Shown: piece by piece, positions 7,455-14,885 of the stretch
How positions within the stretch are numbered: the stretch's first letter is position 1
Layout of the letters: each line of letters opens with the position of its first letter
Assembly (NCBI GenBank): GCA_036351675.1
Contig: JAZBPO010000148.1
Coordinates: 1-24,585, forward strand
Length of the DNA: 24,585 nt
Direction of reading: 5' to 3'
Source: JAZBPO01 sp036351675
GTDB taxonomy: Bacteria; Pseudomonadota; Gammaproteobacteria; Pseudomonadales; Azotimanducaceae
The notes under the pieces: generated by a model
Seen by the model: only the letters and a program-made list of their open reading frames with translations
Databases searched by the model: none
What the model was told of the DNA's origin: nothing
Made by a program: the position numbers and the translations under genes

Positions 7455-8600
7455 TCAGCAGCCCTCCAGTACGCCGAAGCGGTCACGGTGGAAGTCGTGA
7501 TTCCCGAGCGTGGCGTCGGCGACGCCGCTGCGCTTCAGGAAGAAACCGATGTCGAACTCGTCGGTCATGCCGATGCCGCCGTGCATCTGCACGCCCTCGC
7601 GGGCGACCAGGCCGAAGGCCTCGCCGACCTGGCACTTGGCGAGGCTCGCGAGCTTCGCGATCTCCGAGGCGTCGCGCTGCTCGTCGAGGGCGGTGAGCGC
7701 CTCGAGCACGACCGACTTCGACAGCTCCACCTCGCAGTAGAGCTGGGCAGCACGGTGCTTCAGACCCTGGAAGCTGCCGATGGGGGCGCCGAACTGCTCG
7801 CGCTCCTTCAGATAGGCGACGGTGCGCTCGAAGCACTCCTCGAGGCTGCCCAGCATCTCTGCCGCGAGGCCGATGCGCGCGATGTCCATGGCGCGCTCCA
7901 GCGCGTCGGCCCCCTCGCCGAGCTCGGCGAGGATCGCGTCCTCGTGCACCTCCGCGTTCTCGAGGTGCAGTTCCGCCGCGCCGCGACTGTCGGCGAGCAG
8001 TACCGGCGTCAGGCTCACACCCGGGGCGTCCGCGTCGACGACGAACAGCGAGATGCCGTGGCGGTCGTCGAACTCGCCGGCGGTGCGGGCCACGACGATC
8101 AGCCGCTCGGCTGCGGCGCCATCGAGGACGAAGGTCTTGTGACCGTTCAGCAGGAAGGTTCCGCCCTGGCGCGTCGCCGTGGTGGTGACGTGAAAGGGCG
8201 CGTGATGCGCCCGCTCCTCACAGGCGACCGCGAGGCGCAGTTCGCCGGCCGCGACGGCGGAGAGCCACTCCTGCTTCTGGAGCAGGTTGCCGGCGAGGTT
8301 CAGGAGCGTGCCGCCGAACCAGACGCTCGCGAACAGCGGCGAGACGGTGAGGCGCCGGCCCGCGGCGCGGGTCACGACGCCGAGGCCCTTGTAGCCGAAG
8401 TCGAGACCGCCGCAGGACTCGGGCCAGGGGATGGCCGTCCAGCCCAGCTCCGCGATCTCCCGCCAGAGCCCCGCATCGTGGCCGCCTTCCGGCGGCTCGT
8501 CCCGGAGCGTGCGCAGGGCTCCGATCTCCACGCGAGCGCCGAAGAAGTCCGCCGCGGATTCCTCGAGCATGCGTTCCTCGTCGTTCAGCAGCATCGTCAT
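7455..8600 (-). CDS. Acyl-CoA dehydrogenase, subunit B of a likely pair
   Basis: 381 residues, divergent from its neighbour. N terminus MTMLLNDEERMLEESAADFF; the ACAD C-terminal domain shows YLKEREQFGAPIGSFQ, then VQMHGGIGMTDEFD and FLKRSG. A Glu in ALERAMDIARIG aligns with the IVD-type catalytic position. The C-terminal end (ATLGNHDF) lacks the usual Glu and the GGTNEIQ flavin-contact motif, consistent with a subunit that shares active sites with a partner. ATG 8600 is preferred: AGGGAG (8610-8615) is nine bases upstream, whereas the in-frame codon at 8630 has no ribosome site. It is the first gene of a two-gene minus-strand operon with the ACAD at 6272-7453. Substrate unknown. Confidence 0.9.
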   Translation of the reverse strand: MTMLLNDEERMLEESAADFFGARVEIGALRTLRDEPPEGGHDAGLWREIAELGWTAIPWPESCGGLDFGYKGLGVVTRAAGRRLTVSPLFASVWFGGTLLNLAGNLLQKQEWLSAVAAGELRLAVACEERAHHAPFHVTTTATRQGGTFLLNGHKTFVLDGAAAERLIVVARTAGEFDDRHGISLFVVDADAPGVSLTPVLLADSRGAAELHLENAEVHEDAILAELGEGADALERAMDIARIGLAAEMLGSLEECFERTVAYLKEREQFGAPIGSFQGLKHRAAQLYCEVELSKSVVLEALTALDEQRDASEIAKLASLAKCQVGEAFGLVAREGVQMHGGIGMTDEFDIGFFLKRSGVADATLGNHDFHRDRFGVLEGC

Positions 8601-8628
8601 GCTTTCGATCTCCCTCTCTCCCACGGCC

Positions 8629-8657
8629 AATGTAAGGCGTAGCGCCGGGCGTCTCCA
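8629..8657 (-). promoter_or_regulatory. Possible sigma70-like promoter of the ACAD pair
   Basis: On the minus strand TGGAGA (8657-8652) and TACATT (8634-8629) are 17 bases apart, each 4/6 to consensus. Transcription would start near 8622, just before the ribosome site and ATG 8600. Confidence 0.4.
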
Positions 8658-8749
8658 GGATTCCGACTGAGTACGTGTTTCCGCCGCCGAAGCGTCATGC
8701 GCCCGCCGCGTGGCCGTGGCACAGTTCCCGGCCCCATCAAGGAGCCCTC

Positions 8750-9187
8750 ATGGACTGGAACGTCTATCTCTCCGGCGAGATCCACACCGACTGGCGCGAG
8801 CGCATCATCGAGGGTGCGCGCGGGCTGCCCATCGACTTCAGTTCCCCGGTGACCGACCACGCCGCCAGCGATGCGGCTGGCGACGGCCTCGGGGAGAGAC
8901 TCGAGGGCTTCTGGCGCGATCACCGCTCCGCCAGCGTCAACGCGATCCGCATCCGCACCCTGATCGAGCACTGCGACATCGCCGTGATCCGCTTCGGCGA
9001 CAAGTACCGGCAGTGGAACGCGGCCTTCGACGCCGGTTTCTGTGCGGCGCTCGGAAAGCCCTATGTCACCCTTCACGACGAAGCGCTCGTACACGCCCTG
9101 AAGGAGGTCGACGCGGCCGCCATGGCCTGGGCGCAGACTCCGGAGCAGGTCGTGGAACTGCTCGCCTACACGGTCGGGAAGGGCTGA
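8750..9187 (+). CDS. ytoQ: YtoQ family protein
   Basis: 145 residues matching the YtoQ family, related to nucleoside 2-deoxyribosyltransferases. The N terminus MDWNVYLSGEIHTDWRERI is characteristic, followed by IDFSSPVTDHAASD, EHCDIAVIRFGDKYRQWNAAFDAGF and KPYVTLHDEALVHALKEV. By fold it should bind a nucleoside or nucleotide, but no physiological reaction is established for the family as far as I know. ATG 8750 has AAGGAG (8739-8744) five bases upstream; the longer frame from 8675 adds a Pro/His-rich stretch with no family character. It heads a four-gene plus-strand operon, divergent from the ACAD pair. The next gene starts after one intervening base. Confidence 0.9.
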   Translation: MDWNVYLSGEIHTDWRERIIEGARGLPIDFSSPVTDHAASDAAGDGLGERLEGFWRDHRSASVNAIRIRTLIEHCDIAVIRFGDKYRQWNAAFDAGFCAALGKPYVTLHDEALVHALKEVDAAAMAWAQTPEQVVELLAYTVGKG

Positions 9188-9188
9188 G

Positions 9189-9629
9189 GTGGCGCACCGC
9201 CTCTCGGCCGAGTTCGAGGCGCTCACGGCGCGAGCCCTCGACATGACGCGGCCCATGCTCGAGCGCTTCGGCGGCTTCTTTCCCTTCGGACTCGGCGTGG
9301 ACCGCCAGGGTGCGCTCGTCAGCGTGCCGGTCTGTGACGACGAGGACCAGCCGAGCGGGCCGCTCATCGAGGCGTTGCGACTGTCCATGCGCACGGCTGC
9401 CGTACAGCGTCGCTTCGTCGCTTCCGCCGTGGTCTACGACGCCACGCTGTCCGTCCGCGAGACCCAGCGAGACTTCGACGTGGTGGCCATCGAGCTCGAC
9501 GACCGCCATGGCCGGTCCATCGTTTCCTACGTGCCCTATGCGGGCACGGGCCCGGACTGCGCCTTCGGCGACGCCATCGTCGATCCCGGTGAGCACGAGA
9601 TCTTCGGCGACCTGCCGGCGGCGCACTGA
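9189..9629 (+). CDS. Conserved-looking hypothetical protein
   Basis: 146 residues, soluble, no signal peptide or membrane segment. A helical N terminus (LSAEFEALTARALDMTRPMLERFGGFFPFGLGVD) leads into an alternating strand/helix region (LVSVPVCDDEDQPSG, VASAVVYDATL, DFDVVAIELDDRHG) and an acidic C terminus. The single-domain alpha/beta pattern with a GGFFPFG loop recalls uncharacterised proteins I have seen in other bacteria, but I cannot name a family. GTG 9189 follows the ytoQ stop after one base, with GGGAAGGG (9177-9183) as ribosome site. Its stop is directly adjacent to the next ATG (TGAATG), so it is translated as part of the ytoQ-DUF3291-permease operon. Confidence 0.75.
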   Translation: MAHRLSAEFEALTARALDMTRPMLERFGGFFPFGLGVDRQGALVSVPVCDDEDQPSGPLIEALRLSMRTAAVQRRFVASAVVYDATLSVRETQRDFDVVAIELDDRHGRSIVSYVPYAGTGPDCAFGDAIVDPGEHEIFGDLPAAH

Positions 9630-10100
9630 ATGGCCGACGCATCCGCGGAAGCCGTCTGGCAGCTCGCGCAGTTGAACGTGGCGCGCATGCGGGCCCCCCT
9701 CGACGCGCCGGAACTGGCGGACTTCGTGGCCGCCCTGCCGGAGATCAACGCGCTGGCGGATGCGGCGCCGGGCTTCGTCTGGCGCCTGCAGACGGAGGAG
9801 GGCGACGCCACGTCCATCGACGCCTTCGGGGTGGACATGCTGGTGAACCTCTCCGTGTGGGCGGACCTGCGCTCGCTGCAGGAGTTCGTCTTCCGCACCG
9901 CGCACGCCGAGTACATGCGCCGGCGGCGGGAGTGGTTCGAGCGGATCGGTGACGCCTCGCTCGTGCTCTGGTGGGTCCGCGCCGGACACCGGCCGGGCGT
10001 CACGGAGGCGCGCGACGCGCTGGACACGCTACGGCGCCACGGCCCGACGTCGGCGGCCTTCGACTTCCGCGCGCCGTTCCCGGCGCCGGGGGCATCGTGA
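9630..10100 (+). CDS. DUF3291 family protein
   Basis: 156 residues with the DUF3291 signature: WQLAQLNVARMRAPLD at the start, FVAALPEINALADAAPGFVWRLQTEEGDA, MLVNLSVWADLRSLQEFVF, HAEYMRRRREWFE and LVLWWVRAGHRPGVTEARD. The family is predicted to adopt a dimeric alpha/beta-barrel fold like small monooxygenases and has no assigned reaction. The start abuts the preceding stop, and the end overlaps the permease GTG by four bases (GTGA). This tight packing suggests a shared function with YtoQ, the unknown protein and the transporter. Confidence 0.88.
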   Translation: MADASAEAVWQLAQLNVARMRAPLDAPELADFVAALPEINALADAAPGFVWRLQTEEGDATSIDAFGVDMLVNLSVWADLRSLQEFVFRTAHAEYMRRRREWFERIGDASLVLWWVRAGHRPGVTEARDALDTLRRHGPTSAAFDFRAPFPAPGAS

Positions 10101-11536
10101 GCAGTTCGGCACTCGGTGCGCCGGACGCGCAGGCCGAGGCGCCGCTCCGTCGCGCCCTGAACCTGCGCGATCTCGTCTTCTTCTACATCGCCTGCATCGT
10201 CTCCCTGTCCTCCCTGGCCCAGGTGGCGCAGTTCGGCTTCGCGAGCATTCCGCTGTTCCTGCTCGCCGTCGTCACCTTCCTGATCCCGTCCGGCCTCATG
10301 GTCGCCGAGCTCAACGCGCGCATGCCGCAGGAGGGCGGCCTCTATCTCTGGACGCGCACGGCGTTCGGCGACCTGCACGGCTTCGTCGCCGCCTGGAGCT
10401 ACTGGATCGCGAACATCGTCTGGCTGCCGACGGTGGCCCTGCTCGTGTCCACGTCCGTGCTCTACATGTTCGGGCAGGAGGCGCTCGCGCTCGGTGACGA
10501 CGCCGTCTACAACGCGACGGTCTGCCTGGCCGTGCTGTGGGGCATCACGGGGCTCAACTACATCGGCATGGAGCGGGCGAAATGGGTCCAGAACGTCGGT
10601 GGCGCCGCCTCCTGGGCGACCGTGATCGTGCTGGCCATCGCGGCTGCCGTGCACGTCTGGCGTTTCGGCAGCGCTCAGCCGGTGAGCGCCGCGGCGCTGC
10701 TGCCGGACTTCGGTGACGCTTCGCTGATCGGCTACTTCGCCGTGGTCGCCTTCTGCTTCGGGGGCCTCGAACTCGCACCGATCATGGCGGGGGAGATCGA
10801 GACGCCGCGGCGGACCGTCCCGCGCGCCATCCTGATCTCGTCGATCTGCGTCGGCCTGATCTACGTGATCGGCACGGTGGCGCTCATCGTGGCTCTGCCC
10901 GAGGGGGAGATCGGCGTCATCGAGGGCGTCGCCCAGGCCTTCTTCGCCATGGACGAGGCTCTCGGCATCGAGGGCCTCGCCTTCCTCGGGGCCGGCCTCG
11001 TGGCGATCTCCACGCTCGGTCTCTTCGGCGCCTGGCTCACCGGCACGGCGCGCATCCCCTTCGTGATCGGTATCGCGCACTACTTCCCTGACGCCTTCGC
11101 GAAGGTGCATCCCGTGCACGGCTCGCCCTGGGTCGCGCTGCTGCTGCAGGCGGGGCTCGTGACCGTGATGCTGCTGATGGCGGTGGCGGGCTCGACGGTC
11201 GAGGAGGCCTTCCTGGTGCTCCTCGACATGTCGATCATCCTCTACTTCATCCCCTTCCTGTACATGTTCCCGGCCTTCGCCCGGATCATGTGGAGCGATC
11301 CACCCGGGGACGGGCTCTTCCGCTTCTTCGCGCGCGGACGCATCGCGCTGCTGAGCGTGACCGGTGCGGGCTTCCTCACGACGCTCGTCTCCACGATCGT
11401 CTCCGCCGTACCGACGAAGGATGTGGCGAACCCGGAGCTGTTCGTGCTCAAGGTGGTGGGCGGCGCTGCGCTGCTGATCGGCGCGGGGCTCGCGATCTTC
11501 TTCCGCGAGCGCGCCGCGCAGCGTTCCTCCGCCTGA
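10097..11536 (+). CDS. APC-superfamily amino acid permease
   Basis: Inner-membrane transporter of 479 residues with about 12 hydrophobic segments, of the amino acid-polyamine-organocation superfamily. Visible are the first segment (LRDLVFFYIACIVSLSSL), the loop ELNARMPQEGGLYLWTRTAFG typical of APC permeases, FGGLELAPIMAGEIETPRRT after the fifth or sixth segment, and a charged C terminus (FRERAAQRSS). GTG 10097 overlaps the DUF3291 stop as GTGA; an in-frame GTG at 9971 lies inside the preceding gene and would add an unlikely Arg-rich extension. Substrate cannot be read from sequence; the layout is closest to glutamate/GABA or general amino acid permeases. It converges on the next gene with only four bases between stops. 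Confidence 0.9.
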   Translation: MSSSALGAPDAQAEAPLRRALNLRDLVFFYIACIVSLSSLAQVAQFGFASIPLFLLAVVTFLIPSGLMVAELNARMPQEGGLYLWTRTAFGDLHGFVAAWSYWIANIVWLPTVALLVSTSVLYMFGQEALALGDDAVYNATVCLAVLWGITGLNYIGMERAKWVQNVGGAASWATVIVLAIAAAVHVWRFGSAQPVSAAALLPDFGDASLIGYFAVVAFCFGGLELAPIMAGEIETPRRTVPRAILISSICVGLIYVIGTVALIVALPEGEIGVIEGVAQAFFAMDEALGIEGLAFLGAGLVAISTLGLFGAWLTGTARIPFVIGIAHYFPDAFAKVHPVHGSPWVALLLQAGLVTVMLLMAVAGSTVEEAFLVLLDMSIILYFIPFLYMFPAFARIMWSDPPGDGLFRFFARGRIALLSVTGAGFLTTLVSTIVSAVPTKDVANPELFVLKVVGGAALLIGAGLAIFFRERAAQRSSA

Positions 11537-11540
11537 GGCG

Positions 11541-12842
11541 TCAGTCCGCGGAGCGCTCCCGCGACGCGTTCGCGGTGCTGCCGTAGATGCCCTTGGCCAT
11601 GAGCGAGGTCTCGGCGTCGCGGCGCTTCTGGTAGACGTGGGCGCGCACCGCGTGCGCCGCCGCGTCCTCCGGTGCAGCGAGCACGGCGAATTCCGCGAGA
11701 TGGCAGGCCAGGCGCAGGTCTCCCGCGTCGGCCAGATCCTGCGCGCGGCGCGCCAGCGCACCTGCCCCTCCGCAGAGCGCCGCGAGCTCCGCGCCGAGGC
11801 GTGCGTCCGGTGCGGGCTTCAGATGGGCCGGATTGCCGTCCCACCAGCCGCCGTACAGGCGCCAGACGTTGCGCACCACGAACTCCGGCTCGTCGTACAT
11901 GGGCCGCAGCCAGGGCCGTTCGAGGAGCTCGGGCGCGACGTGCACCTCGTGCACGATGGCGTCGAGCTTCTGCCCGGCGTTCATGCGCTCGATCACGTCG
12001 AGGACGAGCGCTTCGAGCGTGTCCGAGACTTCCGTCAGCACACGGCGGATGCGATTCCGGCCGCCGATCGGCAGACCGTGGGCCGGCAGGAACAGCTCCG
12101 CGTCCATGGCCGCCATGTCGCGCATGGCCCGCGCCCACTCGAGTGGATAGCGCTGTACCTTCTGCGGATTGCCGGCGTTCGGGAAGTTCCAGATGAAGAA
12201 GTCGCCGGCGCAGATGGCGCGGTGTTCCGGGATCCATGCCCAGCTGTGGTCGTCGGTCTCGCCCCTGGCGTGGCGCAGCTCGATCGCGAGGCCGCCCACG
12301 TCCAACTCCAGGCGATCGCGGTAGGTCAGGTCCGGGCGTACGGCATCGGGCGGCAGGAAGCGCGGGTCGCTGTCCTCCTCGCCGGCGCCCAGGGCATAGC
12401 CGCGCCGGGCGAAGGCACCGAACTGACGGGCGTTTATCTCGAGGTTGTAGCCGTTCGTGAGATCGTAGCGGTCGAAGCGCCTCGGCACGTTCTCGTGACC
12501 GACGCAGCGCAGGGGTTCACCCCTGGCTGCCGCATCGGCGGCGAAGGCGCCACTGCCGCCGACGTGATCGACGTGGCCGTGCGTGAACACGATCGAATGG
12601 AAGGGCGCAGGGGACCAGCTGCGGATCGCGTCCACGACCCGTCGACCACCTGCCACGTTGCTGGTGTCGAAGGCGACCAGTCCCGCGTCGGTCCGGAACA
12701 CGACCGAATGCGAGAAGGCCTCCACCATGGCGATGTCGTCGGCGAGGACGGACAGTTCGTGATTGATGCGATTGAGCGGGCCTACGCTGCCGTCGTCGCC
12801 CTCGTCGATCACCTTCGTGGACATCCCGATCAGATCGGCCAT
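11541..12842 (-). CDS. Alkylsulfatase-like MBL-fold metallo-hydrolase
   Basis: 433 residues. The metallo-beta-lactamase metal motif is THGHVDHVGG (H88, H90, D92, H93), with further likely ligands E195 or H199 (GETDDHSW), D214 (CAGDFF) and H255 (LPAHG). After the MBL domain comes the block PMYDEPEFVVRNVWRLYGG then WWDGNPAHLKPAP (about 317-348), typical of the dimerisation domain of SdsA-type secondary alkylsulfatases. A helical, Ala-rich C terminus follows. Unlike secreted SdsA1 there is no signal peptide and the protein is much shorter, so the substrate may not be a sulfate ester. ATG 12842 has GAGAGGGGG five bases upstream. A minus-strand -10-like TAGACT (12887-12882) lies about 40 bases before the start. 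Confidence 0.88.
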   Translation of the reverse strand: MADLIGMSTKVIDEGDDGSVGPLNRINHELSVLADDIAMVEAFSHSVVFRTDAGLVAFDTSNVAGGRRVVDAIRSWSPAPFHSIVFTHGHVDHVGGSGAFAADAAARGEPLRCVGHENVPRRFDRYDLTNGYNLEINARQFGAFARRGYALGAGEEDSDPRFLPPDAVRPDLTYRDRLELDVGGLAIELRHARGETDDHSWAWIPEHRAICAGDFFIWNFPNAGNPQKVQRYPLEWARAMRDMAAMDAELFLPAHGLPIGGRNRIRRVLTEVSDTLEALVLDVIERMNAGQKLDAIVHEVHVAPELLERPWLRPMYDEPEFVVRNVWRLYGGWWDGNPAHLKPAPDARLGAELAALCGGAGALARRAQDLADAGDLRLACHLAEFAVLAAPEDAAAHAVRAHVYQKRRDAETSLMAKGIYGSTANASRERSAD

Positions 12843-12923
12843 GTGTTCCCCCTCTCCTGCGTCGTCGGCGCGCTCCGTCCCAGTCTAACGCCAGGGCCCG
12901 AGACGAATGGTCGCTGCCGCGGA

Positions 12924-12951
12924 GTGAACGGTCCGCGCCATGGAGTAGACT
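12924..12951 (+). promoter_or_regulatory. Possible promoter for the repeat-protein gene
   Basis: GTGAAC (12924-12929) and TAGACT (12946-12951) are 16 bases apart (3/6 and 4/6 matches). The same TAGACT hexamer occurs on the minus strand at 12887-12882 for the divergent MBL gene. Weak evidence. Confidence 0.3.
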
Positions 12952-12979
12952 TGCCGGATCGCGCGTAGAGGGAATCCGC

Positions 12980-13888
12980 GTGGCAGAACCCAGCTACCAC
13001 CTCGTGTTCCGGGGTGAAGTGCTCGAGGGCCAGGAGCTGGCAGTCGTCGCGAAGCGACTCGCTGCGCTGCTGAAGATGGAACCGGCGAAGGCCGGTGCCC
13101 TGTTCTCCGGCAGACCCGTCGTGCTCAAGCGTGACGCGCCCAAGGCGGTGGCCGCGAAGTACCAGGCCGCCTTCAGGAAGGCCGGCGCGCGGCTGCGCGT
13201 CGTCCCCGCCGACGGAGACGGCGCAGGCGCCGGGACGCCGTCCGCCGCGCCCGCACCGACTTCCGCAGACCCGCAGGCCCCGTCCCCGCAGAAGAAGCTG
13301 TCCCTGGCCGAGCGTCTCGCGGCGCAGGAAGCGGAAGCCGCCGGTGCCTCGGCGCTCGGTGTCGCGTCCGCGGGCGCTCCCGCCGCGGTCGACGGTCGTT
13401 CGGCGGCTGCCTCCGTTCCCGACGGCGTGCGCGGCGCGGGTGCCCTCTCACTGGCGCCCGCGACCGGTGATCTCGTCTCGGAGGACGAACGGCCCAGGGT
13501 CGTCGCCGTCGAGGTCGACGTCAGTCATCTCTCCGCCGCGCCGGCGGGCACCGGATCCCTGGAAGACGTGCTGGAGCACCTGCCTCCGCCGCCGGCACCG
13601 GACGTCTCCGCCTTCTCGCTGGCCGAGGTCGGTGCGGACATCGGTCCGGCGCGCGAGGAGGTGATCGCTGCGGTGGCGATCCCGGACATCGGTCTCGCCG
13701 AAGCCGGCGCCGACATCGAGACCCTGCCGGCACCGCCGCCGTCGCCGGTCCCGGACGCCGACTTCGTCGTCGCAGCGCTCGGCGCCGACATGAATCCGGA
13801 GCGCAAGCCGCCGCCCCCGCCGCCGCCGGACGTGAGCCATATCGAGCTCGTGACCGAGGGGCGCGCGAGTTTCGCGGTCGCCGACTAG
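12980..13888 (+). CDS. Protein with N-terminal small domain and degenerate Pro/Ala-rich repeat tail
   Basis: 302 residues. The first ~75 form a compact basic domain (YHLVFRGEVLEGQELAVV, then LFSGRPVVLKRDAPKAVAA and AFRKAGARLRVV). From there the chain is Ala/Pro-rich and acidic, probably disordered. The tail holds about six degenerate units of roughly 23-28 residues with a core like PDxSxxxLAxxGAD: LSLAPATGDL (from 156), DVSHLSAAPAG (180), PDVSAFSLAEVGAD (207), PDIGLAEAGAD (235), PDADFVVAALGAD (258) and PDVSHIELV (283), the later ones joined by polyproline. No signal peptide and no membrane segment. GTG 12980 has AGAGGGAA (12967-12974) upstream. It converges on the acyltransferase gene seven bases away. 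Function unknown; a scaffold or cell-envelope-associated role is only a guess. Confidence 0.82.
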   Translation: MAEPSYHLVFRGEVLEGQELAVVAKRLAALLKMEPAKAGALFSGRPVVLKRDAPKAVAAKYQAAFRKAGARLRVVPADGDGAGAGTPSAAPAPTSADPQAPSPQKKLSLAERLAAQEAEAAGASALGVASAGAPAAVDGRSAAASVPDGVRGAGALSLAPATGDLVSEDERPRVVAVEVDVSHLSAAPAGTGSLEDVLEHLPPPPAPDVSAFSLAEVGADIGPAREEVIAAVAIPDIGLAEAGADIETLPAPPPSPVPDADFVVAALGADMNPERKPPPPPPPDVSHIELVTEGRASFAVAD

Positions 13889-13895
13889 GCGGGAG

Positions 13896-14885
13896 CTACA
13901 GCAGGTCCTCGACCTCGCGGTTCATCCGGTCCCAGGCATCGAAGAGGAATTCGCGCCCTGCGTCCGCTGCCTTCGGGAGTTCGGCGAAGGGCACGCGCCA
14001 GAAGCGCATGCGCACGGTCGTGTCGAGCCAGCTCCCGTTGAAGAGGCTCGCGAAGTTCGCGGAGCCCTCGAAGCCCGTGTGGGCGCAGAACAGCAGATCG
14101 CGGCCGGGATTCGCCTCGAGCAGCGCGAGCATGCCGCCGGGGCGCGGTGGCAACACGTGTCGCCAGCGCTCCGCGCGGGCCAGCAGTGCGCCGTCGCCCT
14201 TCTCGCGCAGCCGCTCGAGCAGCGCGTCGCGTTTCGCCGGCGAGAAGCGGGTTCCCTCGGGATAGATCAGCACGCCGCAATCGGCGGGCAGGTCCTCGAG
14301 CAGGGCCTTGACGCCCTCGACCTCGCGCGCCGTGTTCTGCGAGGAGCGGTCCGCGAAGTAGTTCGGCAGGCGATTGCCGACGATGTCCAGGCAGGGATCG
14401 AAGAGCAGCTCGCGCTTGAGCACGAAGCGCAGGCGGCGCTGCTGCGTGTGGTTGTAGAAGGCGACGGGCAGCACCGTGTCGCCGATACTGCAGTGGCGCA
14501 GGATCAGCAGCGCGCCGTCACCGGGCAGGGCGTCCTCGCCCTCGACCACGAAGGACAGGCGGAAGAGGCGCACGGCCCACCATTTCAGCGCCCGCACCCA
14601 CCAGTCCTGGAGGGCGTAGTTGGCCGCGATCCAGGCGCGCTCGCCTTCCGGCCCCGTTCTGCGACCGTGGCGCAGCCAGATCACGAACGCCGCCACCACA
14701 CCCGCGACCTCGCACCAGAGGTAGGCAGTGATGAAGCCGAGCACCCGGGCCGCGCTCCGCGCGCCGGGCAGCAGCCATCCGGCGACGAGGGCGGCCGGCA
14801 GCCAGAGGGGGATCGTCAGGGTGATGAGCGCGGTCGCTGCGAACAGCAGCGGCAGCGTCAGCAGGCGTCTCGGCAGGGTGCTCAC
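13896..14885 (-). CDS. PlsC-type lysophospholipid acyltransferase family protein
   Basis: 329 residues. Two N-terminal hydrophobic segments (about 10-35 and 45-70) anchor an LPLAT domain in the inner membrane. The catalytic HX4D motif is HCSIGD (H131, D136), preceded by LLILR. The substrate motif YPEGTRFS holds E210 and R213. The family transfers acyl groups from acyl-CoA or acyl-ACP to lysophosphatidate or other acceptors; this longer, N-terminally extended form resembles YihG/AcT-like members, so the acceptor is not certain. GTG 14885 overlaps the stop of the upstream symporter gene by four bases (GTGA), fixing the start and indicating co-translation. Longer in-frame reading upstream lies inside the symporter gene. 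Confidence 0.9.
   Translation of the reverse strand: MSTLPRRLLTLPLLFAATALITLTIPLWLPAALVAGWLLPGARSAARVLGFITAYLWCEVAGVVAAFVIWLRHGRRTGPEGERAWIAANYALQDWWVRALKWWAVRLFRLSFVVEGEDALPGDGALLILRHCSIGDTVLPVAFYNHTQQRRLRFVLKRELLFDPCLDIVGNRLPNYFADRSSQNTAREVEGVKALLEDLPADCGVLIYPEGTRFSPAKRDALLERLREKGDGALLARAERWRHVLPPRPGGMLALLEANPGRDLLFCAHTGFEGSANFASLFNGSWLDTTVRMRFWRVPFAELPKAADAGREFLFDAWDRMNREVEDLL

Noticed and set aside
9536..11761. 741-codon open frame on the minus strand opposite the permease and its neighbours
   Set aside because: Its product is Arg/His/Asp-rich with no domain, and the plus strand carries a clear DUF3291 gene and APC permease. Long antisense frames are expected at this GC content.
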